This document shows, piece after piece, positions 38,605 to 48,070 of a stretch of DNA of 64,000 bases (position 1 is the stretch's first letter; each line of letters starts with the position of its first letter). A program made the translations under genes and the position numbers. The notes under the pieces are model-generated. The model ran no database searches and had not been told where the DNA came from. It was given only the letters and a program-made list of their open reading frames with translations. The stretch comes from Deltaproteobacteria bacterium (GTDB lineage Bacteria; Desulfobacterota; Desulfobulbia; Desulfobulbales; Desulfocapsaceae): contig JAPLJF010000001.1 in the NCBI GenBank assembly GCA_026388715.1, forward strand, positions 106,126 through 170,125, given 5' to 3'.

Positions 38605-40875
38605 TTATCGGTAGTAGAGATGAGGGCTGCCCATGGTCAAGAGGGATTTGTACAGGTTGCGCCGGAACTCCCGACGATCCCATATCCCCTGAATGTGGCC
38701 GCGTTTAAGGGCATTCCTGGCGGAATGATAATCAGGGGGAATATCAATCCCCGTGGTCTCGCGGATGACTCGGTGACCGGCAAAGCCTATACGGCTGGAG
38801 CGGATCGCAAACTGATAGGGTGAGCACCCGAGAAAACTGGCAACGGGGCCGGCATAGGAATTATTGTCATAAACGACAATGTAGAGTCCACCTGCATCAA
38901 TATATTCACGGACGGCCATGGTGCATTTGGGCATCTGGGTGACCCCCAGTGTTCCCTCCTGGATACGAATGCCACCCGTGGTATGGACATAGGAGATCAG
39001 TGGTCGTTTTTTGCGCTTGGCCACGGCGCAGGCCTGAATGAATTTTTCCCCTTCTGCTGAGCCGACCGTTCCGTTCCTGAAATCGGAGTAGAGCATGCTG
39101 ACCACCACCTGAATATCCATAATCCGGGCATGAAAGGTCATGTTGCCGGCATTACGTCCGGTCTTCTTTTTTGATGATTGTAGCCGATCATCAAAACCGG
39201 GGTATTCCAGAGGATTGCCGGCAGTAATTTCAGTGTTGAAGGTCCGGATAGAGTCAGGATCAAAGATGTTTTTCAGATACCACTTATGCTCCAGGGGGAA
39301 GTGGTGGCCGCAGGTCTCGCAGACCCCTGCAAATTCGCCGAAAAGGTCTGGCACCCACAAATCCTTGCACCCATATTTTTCGCTATTGGGACAGGTAATG
39401 GTGCGATCCACATTGGCCAGAGGGCTGGTATAGGTGTCTGTCAGCTCTAGTGGATCCTGCATATTGCCTGTAGCCGGGGTCCCCTCAGAGTGAGTAAGCA
39501 GGGGGCGGATGAATTTTTTGTCTTTTTGCTGGGAAAAAAAATCAATGGCGCTGGTAATGGGGGATGTGACCCGTTTGAGGATTACAGTTCCTTCTCCAGA
39601 GACATCTTTGAAGACCTTTTGCACCTGTTTCTGGTGATTTTTCAGGATATCGTACCGCATGGTATAATAAACTTTTTCGGTCCCTACCTGAAGCTGTCGG
39701 AGAAATTTCCCCGTAGGAGAGGGCAGGCCGCTGAAACCCTGGGTTGCCATTTCCCGATATTTTTTTGAACGTCCGGCCAGCAGACGTGTGATCTCGTCCT
39801 GGCTGAGATCCCAGGAAACGTCAACCTGGAGCTCCTGAGCCTCGGTTTCCGCTTTTTTTCGTTTGATTTCATAGGAGCGGAAGGCCCTGAAGCTCTTGGT
39901 GCTAAGAACGACCTTGTCAGTGGCTCGCATAACCTCGGCGCGAAGCTGGGCAAAAAAGGCAAAATCATCTCTTCTGGCACCAAGGGGCGGTTCCTGGATG
40001 ATATGATCGATGGTGCCAAAGGCAAGGTTGTCTGTTGCCGTCAACTTGAGCCGCTCGGCGCAGAGCTCAATGAGCTCTTTGGGTACCTTGTTGCCTTCTT
40101 TCACCTTTCCCTCAATAGCAGCGGCACCTTCTGGTGAGATAACTGAATAATAGCCGTGCGAACACATCATCCGATAATCAGAAAGCCCGATGGCCTCGGC
40201 TCCCCCTGAACCACCCTCGGAGATCATGGAGACCATGGGAACCCTCAGTTTGGCCATGGCGTAAATATTACGGGCGATCTGCTGCGCGGCTCCCGGGTAC
40301 TCTTCCACTGGAAAGGAGCCAGGGGTAAAAACGTAGAAGTGGATAGGGATGCCTTCGGTTTCTGCGACCTTCATATAGCGAAGGGCCTTTTCGTTGCCTT
40401 CGGGTTTGCAGGAGCCACCATTCCGGAATTCTTCACCATGGCCCGTTTCCTGGCCAATGACCATGACCGAGGCCGTGTAGGGCTTATTCTTGATGCGTCT
40501 GACGATGGTGGCCTTGGCGCAGACCATGGCAGGATCAATATTGGCATCACCCTCACCGCCCAGCTCTGTATAATCCTCATAGACATTTTCCAGGATGTCT
40601 TTGAGACTGAAACGCTGGATGCTGCGGACGATCCGTACCCGTTCCATGGGGGTAAGCTGCTCTTCGGCCCGTTGTTCGAGAAAGCAGATGGATTCGTGCA
40701 GTTTGTGGATCTCGCTGGCAAATTGGTTTTCGCTATGATCATAAACCGTCAGCTTCAGCTTGTCGCAAGTCTCTTTAAATCCGTCCAGGTTGCCCCAGTT
40801 GGAATAGTCCTTAAGCTGAATCAGGTAGTTGATACGTTCTTCGATTTTATGGAGCTGTTTAAGTAATGCGTTCAT
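38605..40875 (-). CDS. Fused acetyl-CoA carboxylase carboxyltransferase (AccA-AccD order)
   Basis: 756 residues. The N-terminal half is AccA-like: a coiled-coil start, then GHGEEFRNGGSCKPEGNEKA and SEGGSGGAEAIGLSDYRMM with SPEGAAAI. The C-terminal half is AccD-like, with a C4 zinc ribbon (CPNSEKYGC ... CETCGHHF, residues about 500-535) and TTGGIRIQEG. One polypeptide would carry both carboxyltransferase halves transferring CO2 from biotin to acetyl-CoA. It is followed upstream (minus strand) by a biotin carboxylase gene, 91 bp away. No biotin carrier gene is in the window. Confidence 0.9.
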   Translation of the reverse strand: MNALLKQLHKIEERINYLIQLKDYSNWGNLDGFKETCDKLKLTVYDHSENQFASEIHKLHESICFLEQRAEEQLTPMERVRIVRSIQRFSLKDILENVYEDYTELGGEGDANIDPAMVCAKATIVRRIKNKPYTASVMVIGQETGHGEEFRNGGSCKPEGNEKALRYMKVAETEGIPIHFYVFTPGSFPVEEYPGAAQQIARNIYAMAKLRVPMVSMISEGGSGGAEAIGLSDYRMMCSHGYYSVISPEGAAAIEGKVKEGNKVPKELIELCAERLKLTATDNLAFGTIDHIIQEPPLGARRDDFAFFAQLRAEVMRATDKVVLSTKSFRAFRSYEIKRKKAETEAQELQVDVSWDLSQDEITRLLAGRSKKYREMATQGFSGLPSPTGKFLRQLQVGTEKVYYTMRYDILKNHQKQVQKVFKDVSGEGTVILKRVTSPITSAIDFFSQQKDKKFIRPLLTHSEGTPATGNMQDPLELTDTYTSPLANVDRTITCPNSEKYGCKDLWVPDLFGEFAGVCETCGHHFPLEHKWYLKNIFDPDSIRTFNTEITAGNPLEYPGFDDRLQSSKKKTGRNAGNMTFHARIMDIQVVVSMLYSDFRNGTVGSAEGEKFIQACAVAKRKKRPLISYVHTTGGIRIQEGTLGVTQMPKCTMAVREYIDAGGLYIVVYDNNSYAGPVASFLGCSPYQFAIRSSRIGFAGHRVIRETTGIDIPPDYHSARNALKRGHIQGIWDRREFRRNLYKSLLTMGSPHLYYR

Positions 40876-40966
40876 AAAGAGATTGCTGTTCCAGGTTGCA
40901 GGTGATTGATGCGTTCAGGGGTACAGAGTTTTTTCGCTTTTTCAGGAGAAAAAGAGTTCCAGGCCA

Positions 40967-42382
40967 TTAGAATGTCAGCAGGCGGTCCAGGTTGTTTTTT
41001 AAATATTCCAGGTTGGTGACAATGGGGCCTCCGTGCGAGTCTTGGCCGCGAATGACAACCTCATCAATAAACTGTCCGGCCCGGAGTTTTGTTTCTTCCA
41101 TGGAATCTCCCCATACCAGGGCCAGGGCCAGGTTGGGGTCATATTCACTGGGGATCCGGTATTCCCGGTCAGAAGGGACATGGGAATAGACGGTTGACCA
41201 TTCGTGCTCGGGGAAACGGAAGTCGGTGATAGTGCCAATCCAGGGTGCAAAACCGCGTCGGGTGTCTTCGGCGACAATGCGCAGTTCAATGGATGCCCCT
41301 TTAAATTCAATGGATTTCTGCTTGTAGCCAATCTTTTCACCCAAGCCCAGTCTGATCTGTTCACGAATCAGGTTGGGATGCTGATTGTCAAGATAGCTGA
41401 TGCGGGCGGAGACATCATTCTCCACCTGGATCCTGGTGTTGACCTCCAGCAGATAGGGCTGGCCGGATCTGCTGACAATCCATTCCCAGGTGCCAACGTT
41501 GTCATAACGGACATGGGCGGCCAGTTTCAATGAATAGTCAACGATCTGTTCCAGTACCTTCTGTTCGTCGAAATCGTAAGTGAAGCAGGAGCGATGAAAC
41601 CCTGGCGCTGCTTCCACCCGTTTCTGACGGCCTGTTGACTGGATGGTGCAATTCCTGGAACCGAAGTGGATTCGCTCGCCATGGCGGGAGCAGACCAGTT
41701 GCACTTCGAGATGGTTATAGTCACGCAGGCATTGTTCGATAAGCACGCCACCGTCGCCGAACTGGCGTTTGGCATAGTTCTGAACCTGGCGGTAGATGCG
41801 CCGGAACTGCTCGATTTCAGTAACTTCTTCAATGCCCATGCCGCCGCCGCCAGCCGCTGCCTTGACCAGAATCGAAGGGCCTTTGATGTCCTGGGCCAGT
41901 TGATCGTCCATGAGTCTTTGGGCAATCTCTTCCGCTTCCATTTCGTTGTAGATAGGGCTGTCTGTGCCAGGAATGGTTGGAATTCCCAGTTTGTTGGCAA
42001 CCCGTTTGGTATTGATTTTGTCACCAAGGCTTTTGATGACCTCCCAGCTTGGCCCGATAAAGGTGAGAGACCGCTCCCGGAGTGTTGCCCGCCTGGCAAA
42101 ACGATAGTCTTCAGAGAAAAAGCCATATCCTGGGTGGATGGCAGTGCAATTGGTGTGGTCGGCAACCGCAAAGATATCATTGGGCTCGGTATAGCTTGTA
42201 ATCCGCCATGCGTTCTGATCGATGCCGCTGGTCCTGTTGCGCCGGACGTGCTCGGAGTCCTTGTCGGCGTCAGTGTAGACCACAGCGTATTCCAAACCCA
42301 GATCCTTGCAGCCATTCATGATGCGGATTGCGATTTCACCCCGATTGGCTATGAGAACTTTTCCTTGCAAACTGTTACGCAT
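40967..42382 (-). CDS. accC: Biotin carboxylase (acetyl-CoA carboxylase AccC)
   Basis: 471 residues. The N-terminal domain KVLIANRGEIAIRIMNGCKD, the ATP-grasp glycine loop KAAAGGGGMGIEEV and the catalytic region VNTRIQVENDVSARIS are visible. The last replaces the more usual QVEH form with QVEN. It carboxylates biotin on a carrier protein. It precedes the fused carboxyltransferase gene on the same strand, so the two are likely one transcript. The length is slightly above the usual 450. Confidence 0.93.
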   Translation of the reverse strand: MRNSLQGKVLIANRGEIAIRIMNGCKDLGLEYAVVYTDADKDSEHVRRNRTSGIDQNAWRITSYTEPNDIFAVADHTNCTAIHPGYGFFSEDYRFARRATLRERSLTFIGPSWEVIKSLGDKINTKRVANKLGIPTIPGTDSPIYNEMEAEEIAQRLMDDQLAQDIKGPSILVKAAAGGGGMGIEEVTEIEQFRRIYRQVQNYAKRQFGDGGVLIEQCLRDYNHLEVQLVCSRHGERIHFGSRNCTIQSTGRQKRVEAAPGFHRSCFTYDFDEQKVLEQIVDYSLKLAAHVRYDNVGTWEWIVSRSGQPYLLEVNTRIQVENDVSARISYLDNQHPNLIREQIRLGLGEKIGYKQKSIEFKGASIELRIVAEDTRRGFAPWIGTITDFRFPEHEWSTVYSHVPSDREYRIPSEYDPNLALALVWGDSMEETKLRAGQFIDEVVIRGQDSHGGPIVTNLEYLKNNLDRLLTF

Positions 42383-42565
42383 ATTGTCTTAATGTCTTAT
42401 TGATGCCCATTTGGAATCGTTGATGGACATAGATTGAGTCAGGGAAAATGACGATAACTGTTCAGCCGCTATTTTTTTCTTTTTGCAAAAGAACAAACAG
42501 AGCTTACTATAGTCATATCATGGCAATTAGAAAAGAAAAAATGTGTTTTTCCCTGCGACCTTTTG

Positions 42566-42584
42566 CCACCATTGAAAATGGTGG
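42566..42584. promoter_or_regulatory. Hairpin in the accC/corC divergent region
   Basis: CCACCATT and AATGGTGG form a perfect 8-bp stem around a 3-nt loop. It lies in the 318-bp gap between divergent accC and the CorC-like gene, which otherwise shows nothing recognisable and is A/T-rich. It may be an operator or a leader hairpin. Confidence 0.4.
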
Positions 42585-42700
42585 TGATAATAAGAGTTGA
42601 TGACAAAACGGTTTCTCTTTGATATCTCATTGAAATATGTAAGAGGTTTTGAGAAAAAGGGCAAAAGAACTATTAATTGGAGAATGACGATAGAAAAAAT

Positions 42701-43576
42701 ATGAATAAGGAAAAATCATCTGAACCGCCTGAAGCTACAGAATATAAAGGTGTCTTTCAACGGCTGGCTGCCCTGTTGCCTGGGCGAACCCCGGATACCA
42801 CCGAGTCCTTGGAGCAGGAGATTCAGGAATTGCTTGAGGATGGAGAAGAACAAGGGCTGATTACCAGCCTGGAAGAGAAAATGATCAACTCCATCTTCGA
42901 TTTTCGTGATACCATGGCCGGTGAGATCATGACCCCGGCCGTGGAGATCGAGGCTGCGGAAGAGTCCACCTCTCTTGCTGATCTGGTGGAACTCTTCATT
43001 GAAAAGGGATTTACCAGGGTGCCGGTGTATAGGGATACCTTGGACCGCATTGTTGGCATCCTCCATGTCAAGAATCTGTTAAAGATCTTTTCTCCGGCTT
43101 CAAAGGATATTCCACTCTCAGAGCTTTTGAATCCACCCTATTTTATTGATGAAAAAAAACTGATTGTCGATCTGCTGGTGGAGTTTCAGAAACGGAAGAT
43201 CCATATGGCCTTGGTAACCGATGAGTTTGGATCCATTCGCGGTCTTGTCACCATTGAGGATGTCTTGGAAGAAATCGTCGGTGAGATTGATGATGAATAT
43301 GATGTCGATGATCGCAATGAGATTCAGGAGCTCGGTCAGGAAATTATTCTGGTGCAGGCCAGGGTGGATATAGAAGAGGTTGAAGAGCGGTTTGGCGTGG
43401 AGATGCCAGAGGGACCCTACGAATCTGTGGGAGGGTTGGTGGTGCATGTCCTTGGCCGGTTGGCTGTGCCCGGAGATCAGGTGGATGTGGGAGGGCTGCG
43501 TTTTCTGGTGCAGACGGCGAGCAGGCGGCATATCAAGGTGGTGCGTATTACCCGGTTGACCGATGCAGAGGCGTGA
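42701..43576 (+). CDS. CorC/HlyC-family CBS-domain protein
   Basis: 291 residues from the ATG at 42701; a TTG at 42677 is an alternative, and neither has a good ribosome site. Order: N-terminal linker, a CBS pair at residues about 70-190 (MAGEIMTPAVEIEA, then GFTRVPVYRDTLDRIVGIL and LVTDEFGSIRGLVTIEDVLE) and a CorC/HlyC transporter-associated domain (residues about 210-285). No membrane DUF21 domain is present, so it is the soluble CorC form linked to Mg/Co homeostasis. It lies 42 bp upstream of lnt, a very common pairing. Confidence 0.9.
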   Translation: MNKEKSSEPPEATEYKGVFQRLAALLPGRTPDTTESLEQEIQELLEDGEEQGLITSLEEKMINSIFDFRDTMAGEIMTPAVEIEAAEESTSLADLVELFIEKGFTRVPVYRDTLDRIVGILHVKNLLKIFSPASKDIPLSELLNPPYFIDEKKLIVDLLVEFQKRKIHMALVTDEFGSIRGLVTIEDVLEEIVGEIDDEYDVDDRNEIQELGQEIILVQARVDIEEVEERFGVEMPEGPYESVGGLVVHVLGRLAVPGDQVDVGGLRFLVQTASRRHIKVVRITRLTDAEA

Positions 43577-43618
43577 TCCCGGTGTGGTGATGACAACAGG
43601 CGCCGCCTTTGGGGTGCA

Positions 43619-45193
43619 ATGCTGACGGCTCTTATGACTGCGGGCCTGCTCTGGCTGGCCTTTCCTGGTGGCGGCGGGATCTGGCCTCTGCTGTTTATAG
43701 CCCTTGTCCCTCTTTTATTGGCTGTTATTAAAACGAGAACGGTGCGGCAGGCGGGTATTTGCGGGGTACTGACCGGTCTGTTCCATTTCCTGGTGCTGCT
43801 TTATTGGCTTGTCACTGTTCTGGGCCGTTATGGTGGCCTGCCACCTTTCTTGTCTATTCCGGCCCTTGTGCTCCTTGCCCTGTATATGAGTCTGTATATG
43901 GGTATTTTTGCGCTGATTGCCCGCTTGTTTTTCGTCAGGGTCCCTTGGCAGATTGCCCTGTGGGTCATTCCCGCTGTCTGGGTCGCCCTCGATTGGTGCC
44001 GCTCTTTTCTGTTTAGTGGTTTTCCGTGGATGGATCCCGGCTATGCGCTGGCCAATGTGCCATGGCTGATCCAGTCGGCTGACCTGTGGGGTCATTATGG
44101 TCTGAGCTATTGCCTGGTTTTGATCAATACCCTGGTGGCCATGTTGTTTCTGTCGGGTACTCGCAAGAGAGGGCAGCTTGCCTGGTTTGTCCCTGTCCTT
44201 CTGCTCTGCTGCGCTGTTGCATTGTATTCATCCCTGCGCTGGCAGCAGATAGGGCGACAGATGCTGGTCAGTGAAACCATGCGTATCGGTGTGGTCCAAG
44301 GCAATATCTCGCAAGACCTGAAATGGTCTCCTGAATTGCAGAAGGAGACCCTGGCGAATTATATTGGTCAGAGTCGGGGACTTATTGAGCGGAGCCATCC
44401 CTTGCTTGTAGTCTGGCCTGAAACAGCCCTGCCGTTTTATCCTGTTGTCCATCCTTTATTGCAGTCCGTGCGAGATCTGGCGGTTCAGGGACAAATATCC
44501 CTGCTCACAGGTGCTCCTTGGTATGAACAGGATGGCGGGAGCGGTGACGGCCAGGGGCTGAGACGCTATTATAACAGCGCTCTTCTCTTTGATGCCAGTG
44601 GCCAGATTACGGACAAGTACTCCAAGAGCCATCTGGTACCGTTTGGTGAATATGTGCCCTTGAAAAAATTTCTGCCATTTCTGGCCCCAGTGGTGGAGTC
44701 AGTGGGTGACTTCAGGCCGGGTGTGATTCAGCACCCCTTGGCTTGTCAGAATGCCAGGATCGGGGTATTGATCTGTTTTGAATCCATTTTTCCGGATATT
44801 GCCCGCAAATGGGTGGGAGTCAAGGCTAATATCCTGGTGAATCTGACCAATGATGCCTGGTATGGCAGATCCAGCGCCCCGTATCACAGCCTGGCCATGA
44901 CGGTGTTGCGAGCGGTTGAAACCCGGCGCAGTCTGGTGCGGGCGGCAAATACCGGTTTCTCTGGATTTGTTGATCCTCTGGGCCGGATGCGGATGGTATC
45001 TCCGCTATTTGAACCCTGGGCTGAGAGTGCTGATGTCGTTCTTATGGATGAAGAGACCTCGTTTGTGCGTTGGGGGTATCTGTTTGCGCCTTTATGTCTG
45101 GGGGTGGTCATAGTCTTCTTGATCTGGATTGTCCTTCGCAATCCCCGGTCGAGACATTTTTCTGAATGGCGTCTTGATACGAGAAATAATTAA
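43619..45193 (+). CDS. lnt: Apolipoprotein N-acyltransferase
   Basis: 524 residues. Six or so membrane helices fill the first 220 residues, followed by a nitrilase-type domain. The catalytic triad is visible: Glu in LLVVWPETALPFYP, Lys in DKYSKSHLVPFGEYVP and Cys in IGVLICFESIFPDIA. It adds the third acyl chain to lipoproteins in the inner membrane, consistent with the lipoproteins seen in this window. A final membrane segment (YLFAPLCLGVVIVFLIWIVL) ends it. Confidence 0.95.
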   Translation: MLTALMTAGLLWLAFPGGGGIWPLLFIALVPLLLAVIKTRTVRQAGICGVLTGLFHFLVLLYWLVTVLGRYGGLPPFLSIPALVLLALYMSLYMGIFALIARLFFVRVPWQIALWVIPAVWVALDWCRSFLFSGFPWMDPGYALANVPWLIQSADLWGHYGLSYCLVLINTLVAMLFLSGTRKRGQLAWFVPVLLLCCAVALYSSLRWQQIGRQMLVSETMRIGVVQGNISQDLKWSPELQKETLANYIGQSRGLIERSHPLLVVWPETALPFYPVVHPLLQSVRDLAVQGQISLLTGAPWYEQDGGSGDGQGLRRYYNSALLFDASGQITDKYSKSHLVPFGEYVPLKKFLPFLAPVVESVGDFRPGVIQHPLACQNARIGVLICFESIFPDIARKWVGVKANILVNLTNDAWYGRSSAPYHSLAMTVLRAVETRRSLVRAANTGFSGFVDPLGRMRMVSPLFEPWAESADVVLMDEETSFVRWGYLFAPLCLGVVIVFLIWIVLRNPRSRHFSEWRLDTRNN

Positions 45194-45232
45194 ACTTTTT
45201 AAATACTTATAATATTTTTACAGGGAGTTGGT

Positions 45233-46343
45233 ATGTCAACAGAAACAGGCGCCGCAATATCCAGACAAAGGCTGCAGGAACTCAAAGGGCGAATGCTGGC
45301 CTTGAAGGAGCATCTTTGACTTAGATCATAAAAAAGATGACCTGGAACGGCTGGAACAGCAGACCTTGGCCCCCAATTTCTGGAACGATGCCGATATTGC
45401 CAGAAAGGTGCATAAAGAGCATGGTCAGCTTCAGGAAATTGTCAAGGGCTGGGAAGGCAAATGGGAAGAGTTGGACGAGCTGGAGATGCTTCTGGAGCTG
45501 GCCACGGAAGATAATGATGCCGCCATGGAGCATGAGGTGGCCGCCAGTCTTGATCCGTTGCAGGAGCGTATTGTCCTTGCCGAAGTCGAGTGTATGCTCA
45601 GTGGAGAACATGATGCCAATAATGCGATCATGGATATCCATGCCGGCGCCGGCGGCACCGAGGCCCAGGATTGGGTAAGTATCCTTCTGCGCATGTATCT
45701 GCGCTGGGCCGAGATAAAAGGCTTTAAGGCGGATATCCTCGATTATCTGCCCGGTGATGAGGCCGGGGTTAAGAGCGTGACCATCATGGTCACAGGACAT
45801 AATGCCTATGGGTATCTGCGCTCAGAGGTGGGGATTCACCGCCTGGTACGCATCTCACCCTTTGATGCCAGTGGCCGGCGTCACACCTCGTTTTCTTCGG
45901 TCATGGTCATGCCTGAGCTTGATGATACCATTGAGGTGGACATCATTGATAAAGACCTGCGTATTGATACCTATCGGGCCAGCGGCTCCGGTGGGCAGCA
46001 TATCAATAAAACCGATTCGGCCATTCGGATTACCCATCTGCCCACCGGCATTGTGGTGCAGTGTCAGAACGAGCGCTCCCAGCATCGGAACAAGGATACG
46101 GCCATGAAGATGCTGACCTCCCGTCTCTATGAACTGGGCCGGCAAAAACAGGCCGAGGCCAATGAGGATCTGCACGGCGACAAAAAAGGGATCTCGTGGG
46201 GCAGTCAGATCCGCTCGTATGTCCTGCAACCCTACCGTTTGATCAAGGATCATCGTACTGATATGGAGGTTGGTAATGTGGATGCGGTGCTTGATGGAAA
46301 CCTCGATCCTTTTATCAAGGCCTACCTACTGTGGGAAAAATGA
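45233..46343 (+). CDS. prfB: Peptide chain release factor 2, programmed +1 frameshift
   Basis: The coding sequence is 45233-45316 joined to 45318-46343, giving 369 residues. The first 28 codons run from an ATG with GGGAG upstream to CTT followed by an in-frame TGA (45317-45319). Skipping one base restores the frame with GAC TTA GAT. The decoding tripeptide SPFD and the catalytic GGQ (in SGSGGQHINKTDSA) are both present, identifying RF2 (UGA/UAA). Without the shift only a 28-residue peptide is made, the known autoregulation by RF2 level. Confidence 0.97.
45305..45320 (+). promoter_or_regulatory. prfB programmed frameshift site
   Basis: AAGGAG followed by CAT and CTTTGAC. The internal Shine-Dalgarno-like AAGGAG lies three bases before the slippery CTT TGA C, as in the classical RF2 recoding site (AGGGGGTATCTTTGAC in E. 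coli). It senses low RF2. Confidence 0.95.
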
Positions 46344-46350
46344 TGGCGTT

Positions 46351-46459
46351 GCGAAAAGGTCCAAATACTTCGTTGCACTGCATCCTTCGTCACTGCGGCG
46401 TACCCAACAGTACGCCTCGCTCCTCAGGATTGGTGCGCCTCGTCTTTGGGCCTTTTCGC
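46351..46459. repeat. Nested palindromic element after prfB
   Basis: 109 bp with three symmetric layers. Outer arms: GCGAAAAGGTCCAAATAC / GTCTTTGGGCCTTTTCGC. Middle arms: GCACTGCATCCT / AGGATTGGTGCG, imperfect. Inner stem: GGCGTAC / GTACGCC around 6 nt. The centres coincide at about 46405. It would fold into one long RNA hairpin or cruciform. It is unrelated in sequence to the MITE-like family. It lies 7 bp after prfB and ends 47 bp before the Fe-S gene. Confidence 0.75.
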
Positions 46460-46506
46460 TTAGCCAGCTTCTTGATTGTTTCTGAGACCATCGAAAATAA
46501 AAAATT

Positions 46507-47718
46507 GTGAATTCCTGCGCTAAATGCGGGGCCTGTTCCGTGGTCTGCCCGGTCTATCGGGTTACTGGTCAAGAGGCCCATACCGCCCGGGGCAAGATTC
46601 ATCTGGCCCACATTCCTGAACTGCATGGCAAAGGAGTTATGTTTGAGGATATCTTTTCCAAATGTCTTCTTTGCGGGGCCTGTTCTGCTGTCTGTCCGCG
46701 GGGTATCGATGTGTGCCGGGAGGTGGTGGATGCCCGAGCCGCCTTTCCTTCCATTTATGGTGCCCATGGCTACGAGAAGTTTCTGGCCCGCAAGGCGCTT
46801 GCCCACCCTGAGACTCTTTCTGCCTTGCGGGTGCTGGGCCGGGTTGGGGCCGAGTTTGTGTCAAGATATCTGCCGGCAGAGAGCGGGCTCAGATTGCGCC
46901 TGGCCCTGTTTCAGCAGGAAGTGGGGGCAATACCGGTTCTGCCGGTTCAAAAAAATGCATTCCCTGATGACTCTCGGCCGAAAGAGGCGCTGACATATTT
47001 TCCCGGATGTGCTGCTCACTATCTTTTCCCTGACATTGCCACATCCTGTCATTCTCTCGCCGCCGATCTTGGATATGCCCTGCATGTTCCTGAAGGGTTG
47101 TCCTGTTGTGGTCTGGCTGCCCTGTCGGCAGGGGACAGACGGGAGGCCCAGAGGCACGCCCGGAAAAATATTATCGCGCTGGAACAGGGCACTGGGCCAA
47201 TTCTGGTTTCCTGCGCCTCCTGTTATGCGCATCTGCGCAGATACGGGGACCTTTTTGCAGATGACCAGCTCTGGCGGAGCAAGGCTGAGGCTCTGTCCGC
47301 ACGTCTGCTGGAGCTCAGTTGTTTTCTCGACCAGCATCTGCCGCCAGGACTCGCGAAACAGGCAGCTGGGGGGAAAAAGGTGCGTGTTTATTATCATGAT
47401 CCCTGTCATTTCCGCTATGGACTGAGGATCATCGAAGAGCCGTGCCATGCACTTGGCCGCAACCCTGATCTGGAGTTGCTTGAACTCCCTGATGGCCCCG
47501 AGTGCTGCGGGCAGGGCGGGCTTTTCCATATCGGTGCGCCCGATATCGCCGCGGTGATTCGTGACACCCTGGCGGCAAAGGTGTTGGCCCTGGCCCCTGA
47601 TGTGATCACCAGCACCTGCTCCGGTTGTCTCATGCAGTGGCGTCTGGCGGTAGAGGTTGCAGGAAGCCGGGTGCCGGTGCTGCATCTGGCTGAATTGTTG
47701 AGTACTGTTACGAAATAA
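46507..47718 (+). CDS. (Fe-S)-binding protein, GlcF/HdrD-like (CCG-domain)
   Basis: 403 residues. The GTG at 46507 is the only usable start, because an in-frame stop lies 7 bp upstream and the first Fe-S cysteine is residue 4. Two 4Fe-4S motifs are present (CAKCGACSVVCPVY and CLLCGACSAVCPRG). Two cysteine-rich CCG domains follow (YFPGCAAHYL ... LSCCGLAAL and DPCHFRYG ... PECCGQGG). It resembles the Fe-S subunit of glycolate/lactate-type oxidoreductases or HdrD. No FAD-oxidase partner is adjacent. Its last codons and TAA (GTTACGAAATAA) are the end of a repeat element. Confidence 0.87.
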   Translation: MNSCAKCGACSVVCPVYRVTGQEAHTARGKIHLAHIPELHGKGVMFEDIFSKCLLCGACSAVCPRGIDVCREVVDARAAFPSIYGAHGYEKFLARKALAHPETLSALRVLGRVGAEFVSRYLPAESGLRLRLALFQQEVGAIPVLPVQKNAFPDDSRPKEALTYFPGCAAHYLFPDIATSCHSLAADLGYALHVPEGLSCCGLAALSAGDRREAQRHARKNIIALEQGTGPILVSCASCYAHLRRYGDLFADDQLWRSKAEALSARLLELSCFLDQHLPPGLAKQAAGGKKVRVYYHDPCHFRYGLRIIEEPCHALGRNPDLELLELPDGPECCGQGGLFHIGAPDIAAVIRDTLAAKVLALAPDVITSTCSGCLMQWRLAVEVAGSRVPVLHLAELLSTVTK

Positions 47719-48001
47719 CCATTTCATTTTGTAGGTCATGACCGGAGTCTTGGTTACACCTCGCGTACCTGGGTCTGTGTCTTTTGCACGACGGCCGAGG
47801 TGGTTTATCGTTGCCGCCAGTATTTCTCAAAGAAGAATGGAGGAGATGTTTTTTCTGATCCCTTTCTCCCTTGCAGGAACAGGGCGGGCTGTGTAAAAAG
47901 AAAAATGAAAAAAGGTCGCCTCCATCCATACTCCAAGGGTACTTCCTTCGGGGCGTCCACTCGCGCGAGCGACACTGGGGTATCCATGCCCTGCGGTTGC
48001 G
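47704..48001. repeat. Two opposed copies of the MITE-like repeat
   Basis: A plus-strand copy begins ACTGTTACGAAATAACCATT at 47704 and has the core palindrome GGTCATGACC at 47734-47743. A minus-strand copy occupies 47913-48001 with the core GGGCATGGATACCC (47978-47991 on the complement) flanked by GCAG and CAGTG. It also carries the internal segment GTGGACGCC...GAAGGAAGTACC shared with 35.8 and 38.1 kb. The 352-bp gap before dgt holds nothing else I recognise. Confidence 0.6.
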
Positions 48002-48070
48002 TTTCCATCTCGATATACCCTTGATTGAGAAATGGAATGAGTTGTTTCCTTGTGTTCAAAGAGATACGCC

